From contig JAUVWL010000015.1 in NCBI GenBank assembly GCA_030604135.1, positions 1 through 64,000 on the forward strand: a stretch of DNA of 64,000 bases, given 5' to 3'. Shown here one piece after another: positions 42,800 to 51,296 of the stretch. The DNA comes from Burkholderiales bacterium. GTDB lineage: Bacteria; Pseudomonadota; Gammaproteobacteria; Burkholderiales; Burkholderiaceae_C. Under the pieces are notes generated by a model, which saw only the letters and a program-made list of their open reading frames with translations, searched no databases and was not told where the DNA came from. The first letter of the stretch is position 1. Each line of letters opens with the position of its first letter. The position numbers were made by a program, and so were the translations under genes.

Positions 42800-43483
42800 A
42801 TGAACGCGCCCGAACCGACACCCTCCTCCACCCCCCGCCGCAAGCCGCGTCCGTCCGCGGGCCAGCGCGGCCCACGCCAGGGGACCCAGGCACCCAAGGC
42901 CCCGCAGCAGCGCCACCCGATGCTGGACCTGCTGGCCCAGCGCCACCCGATGCTGTTTGGTGACACCCCCAGACCCCTGAAGCGGGGCATCTTTGAAGAC
43001 CTGCTGGCAGCGCACCCCGGCGAACTCGAGCCAGAGGCTTTGAAGGAGGCACTGGCACGCCACACCCGTTCGACGCGCTACCTGGCTGCCGTGGGCGAAG
43101 GACAGAAGCGACGCAATCTCGCGGGTGAGGCGGTGGAGTCTCCGACACCCGAACAGGTGCACCACGCCCTTGTGGAAGTGTTTCGCCGTCGCGCAGCGCG
43201 CAGTGCCGAAGATCTGCGACCCAGGTTGCGCGAACGCATTGCCCGCGCTTTCGAGGCATCGGGACTGGATGCCATGGACTACGCGGCACGGGTGAGCGGA
43301 CGCGATGAATCCATCAATGCCTTGACGCAGGAGGCGCTGGCCGAAGCCGCTGCACGTTCAGCGCGATACCAGGCCCTGCGGCGTGCCTTTGCCGCCAGCG
43401 GGCAGACGCTGGAAGGGTTTGCCGCCATGTATGGCCTGTCGATCGGCGAAGCCCGCCGGGCGCTCGGGCAAACGGGGACTTGA
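42800..43483 (+). CDS. ProQ/FinO-family RNA chaperone
   Basis: 227 aa. A basic, Pro-rich N-terminal tail (1-40) leads into the ProQ/FinO domain (about 42-130) with LAQRHPMLFGDTPRPLKRGI and HTRSTRYLAAVGEGQKRRNL. The C-terminal part is helical and charged, probably a second RNA-contact region. A short internal duplication (QQRHPML / AQRHPML) is visible at the domain start. These proteins bind structured sRNAs and mRNA 3' ends. Confidence 0.9.
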   Translation: MNAPEPTPSSTPRRKPRPSAGQRGPRQGTQAPKAPQQRHPMLDLLAQRHPMLFGDTPRPLKRGIFEDLLAAHPGELEPEALKEALARHTRSTRYLAAVGEGQKRRNLAGEAVESPTPEQVHHALVEVFRRRAARSAEDLRPRLRERIARAFEASGLDAMDYAARVSGRDESINALTQEALAEAAARSARYQALRRAFAASGQTLEGFAAMYGLSIGEARRALGQTGT

Positions 43484-43492
43484 GCCTGCGTA

Positions 43493-44791
43493 TCAGGCCT
43501 GCGGCCGTGTGAACACGGTCAGGACGCCGGTGTAGCCGTAGAGGTGGTGGCGGGCGATCTCGCCGCCGGCAAAAAAGCCCACCAGGGGCACATCGCCCAG
43601 GGCGCGGCGAATGATCTGCAATTCGGCGCTGGGCGAGCCAAAGTGCGGTCCTCCCCGACCTGAGCAACTGACATAGACGGCACCGGCCATGCGGCCTGCC
43701 GCATCTGCCGGGCGCTCGGGCGCGTTCAACGCCACCGGCGCGCCTTCCATGCCGATGTCGTGCATCTGAGGTTCCAGCTCCTCCCTGATCTCGGCGCAGA
43801 TGCGCACCAGATCGGCCCGGGCTGCCTGCACGTGCCGCTCGCACAGGGCCAGGCGACTGCCCACCGGCACCTGGTCGGCGATGGCCACGCCGTGGCGCGC
43901 CGGATCGAGGCCGATGATGTGCCGCACCTGCACCTCGGGACCAAACTGCCCCCGTTGTTCGCGCGCCACGGTGCGGCCCTCCACATCCACCTGACCCGGC
44001 AAGGTCAACCCGACCAGCGTGCGGCGCAAACGCTCAATGGCTTCCCGAGGTCGCTCCAGCGAGACACCCAAGGTATCGAGCACCCGCTCCAGGGCGGGCT
44101 GCTCGTCCAGCGCCAGCACGAGGTTGCCATCGGCGGCCGTGACCATGAAGGCAGGTGCCAGTGGCTGTGCACCCTGGGTGACACGGGAGACCATGCCAAC
44201 ATCTGGGCCGAAGGCCACGCCACTGAGGCCGCCATGAAAGACCCCTCCGGCGGCGCCCTGCCCGGGCAGCTTGCCGCCGCAGCCAAAGGCAAACTGCACA
44301 CTTGGGCCTCGACTGGCGCTCAGACCTCCAAACAGATAGCCGCTGGCGGTGCGGTCGGCGACCTCGGCAATCAGTTCGGCGAGATCGGGGGTGTGACCGT
44401 CGGCGTGGACCAGCGCGGTGTGAGCCTCGAATCCGTCGCTGCGGCCCTTGGCCGAAAGGGGTGCCACACCGCTGAAGACACGGTAGCTGTCCGGCGCGAA
44501 GTCACACAACATGACACACAGGGCGGGTTCGTCGAAGTACTCGACGCCGGTGGCCGCGACACCGATGCCCACGGTACCCACCCAGTCGGTCACCTCGCTC
44601 AGTTCATCGCTGAGAAACCCCAGGATGTCCTGAGCATCGGCGGCGTAGTGGTCGGTGATGTAAAGCAGGCCCAGCGCAGGCGAGTCCGCGTGATCGGGCA
44701 AGGTCATCTGGGCCCGCAACTGGGCCAGCACCAGCGCCGCGGCCATGCGCCACTGCGGATGGGTGGCGTGGGCACAGGGAAAACGTTGCAT
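43493..44791 (-). CDS. FIST-domain sensor protein
   Basis: 432 aa from ATG at 44791. The FIST_N domain (about 30-230) has LLYITDHYAADAQDILGFL and SGYLFGGLSASRG. The FIST_C domain (about 240-410) has GAVYVSCSGRGGPHFGS and VGFFAGGEIARHHLYGYTG, a typical end. FIST proteins are predicted small-ligand (amino acid-like) sensors, usually found with signalling genes; here it stands alone. It follows the PhaM-like gene by 22 nt and may be co-transcribed. Confidence 0.9.
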   Translation of the reverse strand: MQRFPCAHATHPQWRMAAALVLAQLRAQMTLPDHADSPALGLLYITDHYAADAQDILGFLSDELSEVTDWVGTVGIGVAATGVEYFDEPALCVMLCDFAPDSYRVFSGVAPLSAKGRSDGFEAHTALVHADGHTPDLAELIAEVADRTASGYLFGGLSASRGPSVQFAFGCGGKLPGQGAAGGVFHGGLSGVAFGPDVGMVSRVTQGAQPLAPAFMVTAADGNLVLALDEQPALERVLDTLGVSLERPREAIERLRRTLVGLTLPGQVDVEGRTVAREQRGQFGPEVQVRHIIGLDPARHGVAIADQVPVGSRLALCERHVQAARADLVRICAEIREELEPQMHDIGMEGAPVALNAPERPADAAGRMAGAVYVSCSGRGGPHFGSPSAELQIIRRALGDVPLVGFFAGGEIARHHLYGYTGVLTVFTRPQA

Positions 44792-44813
44792 GGGCTGGCC
44801 GCTTGCGAGTTCG

Positions 44814-45947
44814 TCAGCCTCTGCGATGGACGGCAGGCGCTGCCCGGCCAGCCTTGCGGGGTGCGGGCTTGGACGGGGCGCCGCCGGCCTTTTTGCTGGC
44901 CGCCTTCGGGGGGGATCCCGACTTGGACTGCGCCTTCGGTCTGGCCTTGACCGGGGCCTTGACCGTGACGGGCGCAGCCACCGGTGTGGCCCCCAGGAAG
45001 CCGGGCACCTGGAAAAGGCCGCCTGGCAAGGGCCACTCACCGGCCTTCAGGGCCTGCGTCGGCGGCGCCGGTGCGGCCTGTGCGCGTGCCTTGGGCGCCT
45101 TGCGGGCCGACTGGACCTTGCCCGCACCTCGCGCCACCGCACGTGCCGCTGCCTGGCCCGCACCCGCCGCATTGCCCACCTGGCGGGCGACCGACCCGCC
45201 GACGCTGCGCGTGACCTTGCCCGCGACCCCGGTGGCTGTCTTGACGGCCTGCTCGGTCAGTCCGCTGGCGACCTGCCGGGTGGTGTCTAGGGTGGACTGG
45301 CGGGCCACGTCCTTGAGCGCATTGGCTGCAATTCCCTGGAACTGCTGTGTCAGCGCCCCCCACCAGTGCATGGGATCGACCACACCGGACGGCGCGGCCG
45401 GTTCGGCCGCCTTGCGGGCCCGGGGCTTGCGCGGCCGGGGTGGCGCCTCGGGGGGTGCAGCCACCTCGGACTGCGGAGCTGGCGCGTTCGTGCCATAGGT
45501 GCGCGCGGGGATCTCCAGTCCAGCGAAGCGGGAACCCTGCGAGCCAGGGTCCGCGTCGGTTTCGGCACCTGGCGCCACCTGGCCCGTGAATCCGGCCACC
45601 GTGTCGGCGGCCTTGAGCTTGAGGGCGTTGGCCACATCGCCCAGGCTGAAGTTCATGGTCTGCAATGTGGCCAGTGTCATCTTCTGGACCTCCAGTGCCT
45701 GGATGGTGGCGCCCAGGGCTTTGGCATTCTGGTCGAGCCAGAAGTGCACCGCCTTGAGCTCCTCAATCCGCTTCTCGAGGTCTTCGACGTTGAAGGTGGG
45801 CGCGACCCAGTTGCCCAGATTGGGAAGCTGGGGAATGCTCTTGCCCAGCCCCTGGGCCACCCCGCCAGCGGCCTGACCCGCCAGGTTCTGCAGGAACTCG
45901 AACCCTGGCACGAACTTGCCGAAACCGCTGCCCGATGTCTCGCTCAT
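44814..45947 (-). CDS. phaM: PhaM-like PHB granule protein
   Basis: 377 aa from ATG at 45947. The N-terminal PhaM region has [52 protein letters not shown] and LATLQTMNF. The long C-terminal half is rich in Lys, Ala and Pro with [15 protein letters not shown] and [10 protein letters not shown] repeats, resembling histone-like tails. Ralstonia PhaM activates PHB synthase PhaC1 and tethers granules to the nucleoid. It is much longer than that protein, by an Ala/Val-rich middle region. Confidence 0.85.
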   Translation of the reverse strand: MSETSGSGFGKFVPGFEFLQNLAGQAAGGVAQGLGKSIPQLPNLGNWVAPTFNVEDLEKRIEELKAVHFWLDQNAKALGATIQALEVQKMTLATLQTMNFSLGDVANALKLKAADTVAGFTGQVAPGAETDADPGSQGSRFAGLEIPARTYGTNAPAPQSEVAAPPEAPPRPRKPRARKAAEPAAPSGVVDPMHWWGALTQQFQGIAANALKDVARQSTLDTTRQVASGLTEQAVKTATGVAGKVTRSVGGSVARQVGNAAGAGQAAARAVARGAGKVQSARKAPKARAQAAPAPPTQALKAGEWPLPGGLFQVPGFLGATPVAAPVTVKAPVKARPKAQSKSGSPPKAASKKAGGAPSKPAPRKAGRAAPAVHRRG

Positions 45948-46004
45948 GGGGATCTCCTGGTGGCCTTGTAGGGATGGCAAGCCCGGCAGACACGACCACC
46001 GGAC

Positions 46005-46844
46005 TCAGCCGTCGATGCCGTATCGCGGGGCACGGCGCTCCCGCAAGGATGCCACACCTTCGCGTACATCGGGACCGGCAAAACCCATGAATTCCAGTGC
46101 CAGCGAGGTATCGAAGGCCGGACCGGCCTGGCGCAGCCAGTTGTTCAGCGAATACTTGGTCCAGCGGATGGCGGTCTGGCTACCTGCAGCCAGACGGTCT
46201 GCAACCTCGTAGGCTTTGCTCAGCAGGGCCTCGTCGTCCACCGACAGCGACACCAGGCCAATACGCTCGGCCTCCTCGCCGCTGATGGGATCACACAGCA
46301 TCAGGTAGTACTTGGCCTTGGCCAATCCGCAAAGCAGAGGCCAGATGATGGCGGCATGGTCCCCAGCGGCCACACCCAGGCGCGTGTGCCCATCGACAAT
46401 CTTGGCACTTTTGGCGGCGATGGAAATGTCGGCCAGCAGACCGGCCACCAGACCCGCGCCCACCGCAGGACCATGCATTGCGCTGACGATGGGCTTGTCG
46501 CAGTTGATGACGTTGTAGACCAGATCACGCGCCTCTTTCCAGACACGCGTTCGCACCTCGAAATCGGTGGCCATGTCCTGCACCAGCGCCAGGTCACCGC
46601 CGCCGGAAAACCCCATGCCACTGCCGCGCAGCACGGCGACCCGGACACTGTCATCACGACCCACATCGCGCCAGATTTCGGACAGCTCCCAGTGCCCTTC
46701 ATGACCCGCGGTGGGCAGCTTGCCGTTGCCACCCGGACCGTCTGCCCGCATGCGGATGTCGAGCACGCTGGGCGTGCCATCCACTGTGGGCCCCCTGCGG
46801 GTGATGTCCAGGGTCTGGTAGCGGCTGTAGTCGGGACTTGGCAT
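46005..46844 (-). CDS. enoyl-CoA hydratase/isomerase family protein
   Basis: 279 aa from ATG at 46844 (AAGGAG nearby). The crotonase fold shows oxyanion-hole segments [14 protein letters not shown] and [15 protein letters not shown]. Where many hydratases have the second catalytic Glu the sequence reads [13 protein letters not shown], so the exact reaction (hydratase, isomerase or hydrolase) is uncertain. It is 57 nt upstream of the PhaM-like gene on the same strand. Confidence 0.88.
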   Translation of the reverse strand: MPSPDYSRYQTLDITRRGPTVDGTPSVLDIRMRADGPGGNGKLPTAGHEGHWELSEIWRDVGRDDSVRVAVLRGSGMGFSGGGDLALVQDMATDFEVRTRVWKEARDLVYNVINCDKPIVSAMHGPAVGAGLVAGLLADISIAAKSAKIVDGHTRLGVAAGDHAAIIWPLLCGLAKAKYYLMLCDPISGEEAERIGLVSLSVDDEALLSKAYEVADRLAAGSQTAIRWTKYSLNNWLRQAGPAFDTSLALEFMGFAGPDVREGVASLRERRAPRYGIDG

Positions 46845-46893
46845 GGGGGTCTCCTTGGTGGATGATCGTTTGGTGAAGTCGCCTCGATTGTGC

Positions 46894-46907
46894 TTGACAT
46901 GCATCAA
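46894..46907. promoter_or_regulatory. ANR/FNR-like box
   Basis: TTGACATGCATCAA matches the FNR/ANR consensus except for one position (C instead of T in the first half). It lies in the divergent region between the crotonase gene and the TraR/DksA gene, centred 90 nt before the latter's start. Confidence 0.55.
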
Positions 46908-46989
46908 GCCAGAGCGGCGCCGAGGGACGCAACATCAAGGCATGGGCAGTTCGAACCCGGATGCCCCGACAAACCCAGGAGATGACACC

Positions 46990-47376
46990 ATGACCCAGAA
47001 CATTTCAGACACCTTTGCCTTGCAACTGCAGACCATGCGCACCGAGGTGCTGGCGCAGCTGCGCGCCCAGCGCGGCGGCAAGGTCGGCAGAGCCGAAGCG
47101 GCGGCCCAGGCTCGCGAAGAGGCCAGCGACGACTGGGCTCAGGCCGACGCGGAGCGCGACCTTGCCTTTGCGCTGGAGGAGCGCGAGTCGGCCGAACTGG
47201 TGGCTATCGACGAGGCCCTCAAACGGGTGGCCGATGGCAGCTTCGGCCTGTGCGTCGACTGTGGTGCGTCGATTGCAACAGCCCGCCTGCACGCCAACCC
47301 GACCGCACTGCGCTGTGTGGACTGCCAGGACAAGCTGGAGAAAGCCCGCGGCGGTGTGAAAGCACCCAGTCTCTGA
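46990..47376 (+). CDS. TraR/DksA-type zinc finger protein
   Basis: 128 aa from ATG at 46990, with CAGGAG upstream. An N-terminal coiled-coil region (about 10-75) is followed by a C4 zinc finger: CVDCG and CVDC at about residues 87-113. The coiled coil is shorter than in DksA. The family binds the RNA polymerase secondary channel or acts as a stress modulator. The FNR-like box upstream suggests induction when oxygen is low. Confidence 0.88.
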   Translation: MTQNISDTFALQLQTMRTEVLAQLRAQRGGKVGRAEAAAQAREEASDDWAQADAERDLAFALEERESAELVAIDEALKRVADGSFGLCVDCGASIATARLHANPTALRCVDCQDKLEKARGGVKAPSL

Positions 47377-47437
47377 ACCAGGGCACAGATGGCGGCATTG
47401 GCGGTGTCCGCCAGCACCCTTGCCGTATGCTCGACAC

Positions 47438-47881
47438 ATGAACACAAGCACCGACACCAGCCTGAGCACACCCAGCCTGTTCCATCTGGCCATCCATGTG
47501 ACCGACCTCGAAGAAGCGCGCCGCTTCTATGGCGACGTGCTGGGCTGCACCGAAGGTCGCAGCACCGACACCTGGGTTGACTTCAACTTCTTTGGTCACC
47601 AGCTGTCTCTGCACCTGGGTGACCCCATTCGGACCACGCGTACCGGTAAAGTCGGTGAGCACCTGGTGCCCATGCCCCACTTCGGACTGGTGCTGCTGCT
47701 TCCACAATGGCAGGCATTGGCGCAGCGGCTGCAGTCGGCGGACATCGAGTTCGTGCTGCCACCCCAAGTTCGATTCGAGGGCCAGCCCGGTGAACAATGG
47801 ACCATGTTCTTTTGCGACCCATCGGGCAATCCGCTGGAGGTCAAAGGTTTTGCGTCCACCGAAGGCATCTACGCGCAATGA
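47438..47881 (+). CDS. VOC-family (glyoxalase/dioxygenase-like) protein
   Basis: 147 aa from ATG at 47438; an ATG six codons upstream is an alternative. One VOC fold with FHLAIHVTDLEEARRFYGDV, HQLSLHLG and FFCDPSGNPLEVKGF, containing the metal-ligand positions His and Glu. The reaction is unknown. A strong terminator lies 130 nt downstream. Confidence 0.87.
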   Translation: MNTSTDTSLSTPSLFHLAIHVTDLEEARRFYGDVLGCTEGRSTDTWVDFNFFGHQLSLHLGDPIRTTRTGKVGEHLVPMPHFGLVLLLPQWQALAQRLQSADIEFVLPPQVRFEGQPGEQWTMFFCDPSGNPLEVKGFASTEGIYAQ

Positions 47882-48012
47882 GCGCTTGAAAACCCGCACG
47901 TTTGCACCTCCATGCGACAGACGGTCGCCTGGGTGTTCTGTATGACCTGTGCCTCGATGCCCGCGCGTCCTAGCATCATCCCACAGCCGACTGCTGTCAT
48001 TGGGAGTCTTTT

Positions 48013-48049
48013 CGGCCCGGCGCCTACCACGCCGGGCCGCTTATTTTTT
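48013..48049 (+). terminator. rho-independent terminator or attenuator
   Basis: A perfect 10-bp GC stem (CGGCCCGGCG at 48013-48022, CGCCGGGCCG at 48030-48039, 7-nt loop) is followed by a run of T (48041-48049). It would end transcription from the VOC gene. Because it stops only 11 nt before the next start codon, it may instead be an attenuator in that gene's leader. Confidence 0.88.
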
Positions 48050-48060
48050 CTGACCTCAGC

Positions 48061-49218
48061 ATGACCAACCCCCTTCTTTCTGCGCCCTCACTGTCCCGTC
48101 GACGTTTCACCGGCCTGCTGGCCACCACCGCTCTTGTGGGAACCCCCAGCCTGCGGGCCCAGTCGGGAAACCGACTGGTGCTGGGCCAATCGGCGGCCTT
48201 TACTGGCGCGGCCGCCCAGTTGGGTATCCAGTTCCACGCCGGAGCCAAACTGTATTTCGACCAGCTCAACGCCCAGGGCGGTGTGAACCAGACACGCATC
48301 GAGATCCGCCAGTTGGACGACGGCTACGAACCCGACCGGTGTGCCGAGAACACACGTCGCCTGCTGTCCGACGATGTGTTCGCCCTGTTCGGCTACATCG
48401 GCACCCCCACCAGCGTGGTGGCTCTGCCCCTGGCCACGCAGGCCGAGGTGCCCTTTTTCGCCCCCTTCACTGGCGCCATGTCCTTGCGCGAGCCGTTCAA
48501 CCGCATGGCCTTTCACCTGCGGGCCTCGTACAACGACGAGACCGAGCTCATCGTGCGCCAGCTGACCAATCTGGGACTCAAGCGGATCGCCGTGTTCCAC
48601 CAGAACGACGCCTATGGCCGCGCTGGTCTGGATGGCACCGTGCTGGCGCTGTCCAAGCGCTCGCTCACACCGGTGGCCACTGCCACCGTGGAGCGCAATT
48701 CGGTCGATGTGGCCCAGGCCGTGGCCACCATCAATGCCGCTCGCCCCGACGCCGTGGTCCAGATCAGCGCCTATGCCTCGTGTGCGGCCTACATCCAGGC
48801 CGCCCGACGCGCCGGCTACGGTGGCACGTTCTACAACGTGTCCTTTGTGGGCACGCAGGCACTGGCCGATGCATTGGGCAAGGACGGCGCTGGCGTGGCC
48901 ATTTCGCAGGTGGTGCCTTCGCCCTACAGCCCGGCCCGCCCCATCACCCGGGAATTCCTCGGCGCGATCGCACAAGGCGGCAACCAGGTTCAGCCCAATT
49001 ACTCCAGCCTGGAGGGATTCATGGCGGCCAAGCTGTTCGCCGAAGGACTGCGCCGCGCCGGCAACCGTCTCACCCGCGAGACACTGATCTCCGGTCTGGA
49101 GGGCATCCGCAATTTCTCCATGGGTGGTTTCAATGTGTCGTTCAGCCCGACCAACCATGTGGCATCGGGCTTTGCGGAGTTGTCGATGATCGCCTCGGAC
49201 GGCCGCATCCGCGCCTGA
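48061..49218 (+). CDS. ABC transporter periplasmic binding protein (branched-chain amino acid type)
   Basis: 385 aa. A twin-arginine-like signal (SRRRFTGLLATTALVG, cleavage near LRAQ) is followed by a Peripla_BP_6 fold: GQSAAFTGAAAQLGIQFHAG, YFDQLNAQGGV and FGYIGTPTSVVALPLATQ. No permease or ATPase genes are nearby, so it is an orphan binding protein or a receptor. No ribosome-binding site precedes the ATG; the start follows a terminator-like hairpin. Confidence 0.88.
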   Translation: MTNPLLSAPSLSRRRFTGLLATTALVGTPSLRAQSGNRLVLGQSAAFTGAAAQLGIQFHAGAKLYFDQLNAQGGVNQTRIEIRQLDDGYEPDRCAENTRRLLSDDVFALFGYIGTPTSVVALPLATQAEVPFFAPFTGAMSLREPFNRMAFHLRASYNDETELIVRQLTNLGLKRIAVFHQNDAYGRAGLDGTVLALSKRSLTPVATATVERNSVDVAQAVATINAARPDAVVQISAYASCAAYIQAARRAGYGGTFYNVSFVGTQALADALGKDGAGVAISQVVPSPYSPARPITREFLGAIAQGGNQVQPNYSSLEGFMAAKLFAEGLRRAGNRLTRETLISGLEGIRNFSMGGFNVSFSPTNHVASGFAELSMIASDGRIRA

Positions 49219-49238
49219 GCAGGCCTGGGCCGACAGCG

Positions 49239-50261
49239 TCAGGAAGAGTCGGAAGGCCGCAGGGGCGCGATCACCTGGTCGATTGCGCCAAACACGCTCT
49301 GCCCGTCCTTGCCCTTCATCTCGATGCGGATGGTGTCACCGAACTTCATGTAGGCGGTGGAAGGCTGGCCGTCGAGGATGGTCTCGATGGCCCGCTTCTC
49401 GGCAATACACGAGTAGCCCTTGGGCCACTGCCTGCGCCCGTCCACCTCGATCGCCTGGTTGCTGACCGTGCCCGAACCCACAATCGAGCCGGCACGCACG
49501 CGGCGCGTCTTGCCAATGTGGGCGATGAGCTGCCCGAAGTGAAAGCTCATTTCGGGACCGGCGTCGCACATGCCCACCTTGCGGCCATTCCAGGTGCTCT
49601 GCAGGCACAGGTGCACGCGCCCACCCTGCCAGGCATCACCCAGCTCGTCGGGTGTCACCGCCACCGGACTGAATGCGGTGGCGGGTTTGCTCTGGAAGAA
49701 GCCAAAGCCCTTGGCCAGCTCGGCAGGAATCAGGTTGCGCAGGGACACGTCATTGGCCAGCATGATCAGCCGGACGCCGTCCAGTGCCTGCTCGGGAGAC
49801 ACGCCCATGGGCACATCGCCGGTGATGACGGCCACCTCGGCTTCGAAGTCGATACCGAAGTCCTCGCTGGGCACCACCACCGGGTCGCAGGGTCCCAGCA
49901 GGTCGTCGCCGCCGCCCTGGTACATCAGCGGGTCTTCGTAGAAACTGGCCGGCACTTCGGCCTTGCGCGCAGCCCGCACCAGCTCGACATGGTTGAGGTA
50001 GGCCGACCCGTCGGCCCACTGGTAGGCCCGAGGCAGGGGTGCCATGCACATCGACGGCTCGAACGGGAAAGCATGGCGCGCCTTGCCCTGGTTCAGGGTG
50101 AGGTACAGGTCCTCCAGTTGAGGCGCGAGGAAGTTCCAGTCGTCCAGCACCTGCTGCAGCCGATGGGCAATGCCGGTCGCATAATGGGCGGTCGACAGGT
50201 CGCGCGAGACAACGACCAGCTGGCCATCGCGCGAACCGTCCTTGTAGGTGGCGAGTTTCAT
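49239..50261 (-). CDS. fumarylacetoacetate hydrolase family protein
   Basis: 340 aa from ATG at 50261 with GGAGATGAC upstream. Metal-ligand segments FEAEVAVITGDVP and ANDVSLRNLIPAEL and the C-terminal IVGSGTVSNQAIEVDG are typical of the FAH superfamily. The likely chemistry is C-C bond hydrolysis in aromatic acid breakdown (homogentisate or related). It is divergent from an IclR regulator. The minus-strand frame stays open far upstream but only as antisense of other genes. Confidence 0.92.
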   Translation of the reverse strand: MKLATYKDGSRDGQLVVVSRDLSTAHYATGIAHRLQQVLDDWNFLAPQLEDLYLTLNQGKARHAFPFEPSMCMAPLPRAYQWADGSAYLNHVELVRAARKAEVPASFYEDPLMYQGGGDDLLGPCDPVVVPSEDFGIDFEAEVAVITGDVPMGVSPEQALDGVRLIMLANDVSLRNLIPAELAKGFGFFQSKPATAFSPVAVTPDELGDAWQGGRVHLCLQSTWNGRKVGMCDAGPEMSFHFGQLIAHIGKTRRVRAGSIVGSGTVSNQAIEVDGRRQWPKGYSCIAEKRAIETILDGQPSTAYMKFGDTIRIEMKGKDGQSVFGAIDQVIAPLRPSDSS

Positions 50262-50327
50262 GTCATCTCCTGCAGGATCAGGCCCTGCGTGATCGGTGTT
50301 GAGCGACCAGTGGTTACGAATAGCGAA

Positions 50328-50341
50328 ATAGATTAATCTAT
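50328..50341. promoter_or_regulatory. palindromic operator ATAGATTAATCTAT
   Basis: A perfect 14-bp palindrome lies in the divergent region between the FAH gene (start 50261) and the IclR regulator (start 50409), in otherwise GC-rich DNA. It is a likely binding site for the IclR protein. Confidence 0.6.
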
Positions 50342-50408
50342 CCGTAAGTTCTTGACCGACAGTTGCCGGCACGTGGCTCGCGCCCGGATCTGCTGCTCGT
50401 ATTTCACC

Positions 50409-51290
50409 ATGGCAGACACGCCCGAACTCCACAGAAACCCGATCCGACCACCGAATGACGACGCGGCCGACGAGGACACCCCCTCCAGGGCGGGCATCCA
50501 GTCGGTCGAGGTCGGCTTCGAGTTGCTCAACGCCATGGCCGAGGCCAGCGGTCCGATGATGCTGCGCGACCTGGCCGCGGCAGCCGGCATGAGCGCCGCC
50601 AAGGCCCACCGCTACCTGGTGAGCTTCCAGCGCATGGGGCTGGTCGCACAGGACCCTGTCAGCACCCGCTACGACCTCGGCCCGGCGGCACTGCGTCTGG
50701 GCCTGGCCAGCCTCAACCGCATCGATGCGGTCCGCCTGGCGCGCGAACGCATTCCTGCCTTGCTCACGGAAACAGGCCATACGCTGGCGATCGCCGTCTG
50801 GGGCAACCACGGGCCGACCATGGTGCACTGGGCGGAGGCGCCACAAACAGTTCCTGTGACCTTGCGCCTGGGTGACGTCATGCCCCTGGTCACCTCGGCC
50901 ACTGGCCGCTGCTTCGCCGCCTTCATGGGTCAGGAAGGGCGCGATGCCGAACGGGTCAACCCGATGATCCGCGATGAACTGGCCCGGCTCAAGCACCTGC
51001 CACGCAATGGCCTGCCGCTGCAGGACGTGCCCCGGACCCTGGCCGATGTGCAGGTGGCGCTGGAAGAGACCCGCCGACACGGCATGGGCCGCGTGGTGCA
51101 CAGCCTCATTCCCGGCATCGGTGGATTCTGCGCGCCGGTGTTCGATGTCCAGGGCCGCCTGGTGCTGGGCCTGGTCGTGCTGGGCTCGGTGGCCACACTG
51201 GACACCGATTGGCAAGGGGTGCCCGCGACCGCGCTGTTGCGTTGTGCGCGCCGCCTCAGCGCCGACCTGGGCCACCGACCCGCGGATTGA
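50409..51290 (+). CDS. IclR-family regulator
   Basis: 293 aa from ATG at 50409. The winged HTH (about 30-95) has MMLRDLAAAAGMSAAKAHRY. The effector domain includes ATGRCFAAFMG and HSLIPGIGGFCAPVFDVQGR. IclR proteins usually control aromatic or acid catabolic genes next to them, here the FAH hydrolase. Confidence 0.92.
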   Translation: MADTPELHRNPIRPPNDDAADEDTPSRAGIQSVEVGFELLNAMAEASGPMMLRDLAAAAGMSAAKAHRYLVSFQRMGLVAQDPVSTRYDLGPAALRLGLASLNRIDAVRLARERIPALLTETGHTLAIAVWGNHGPTMVHWAEAPQTVPVTLRLGDVMPLVTSATGRCFAAFMGQEGRDAERVNPMIRDELARLKHLPRNGLPLQDVPRTLADVQVALEETRRHGMGRVVHSLIPGIGGFCAPVFDVQGRLVLGLVVLGSVATLDTDWQGVPATALLRCARRLSADLGHRPAD

Positions 51291-51296
51291 CCCGAG

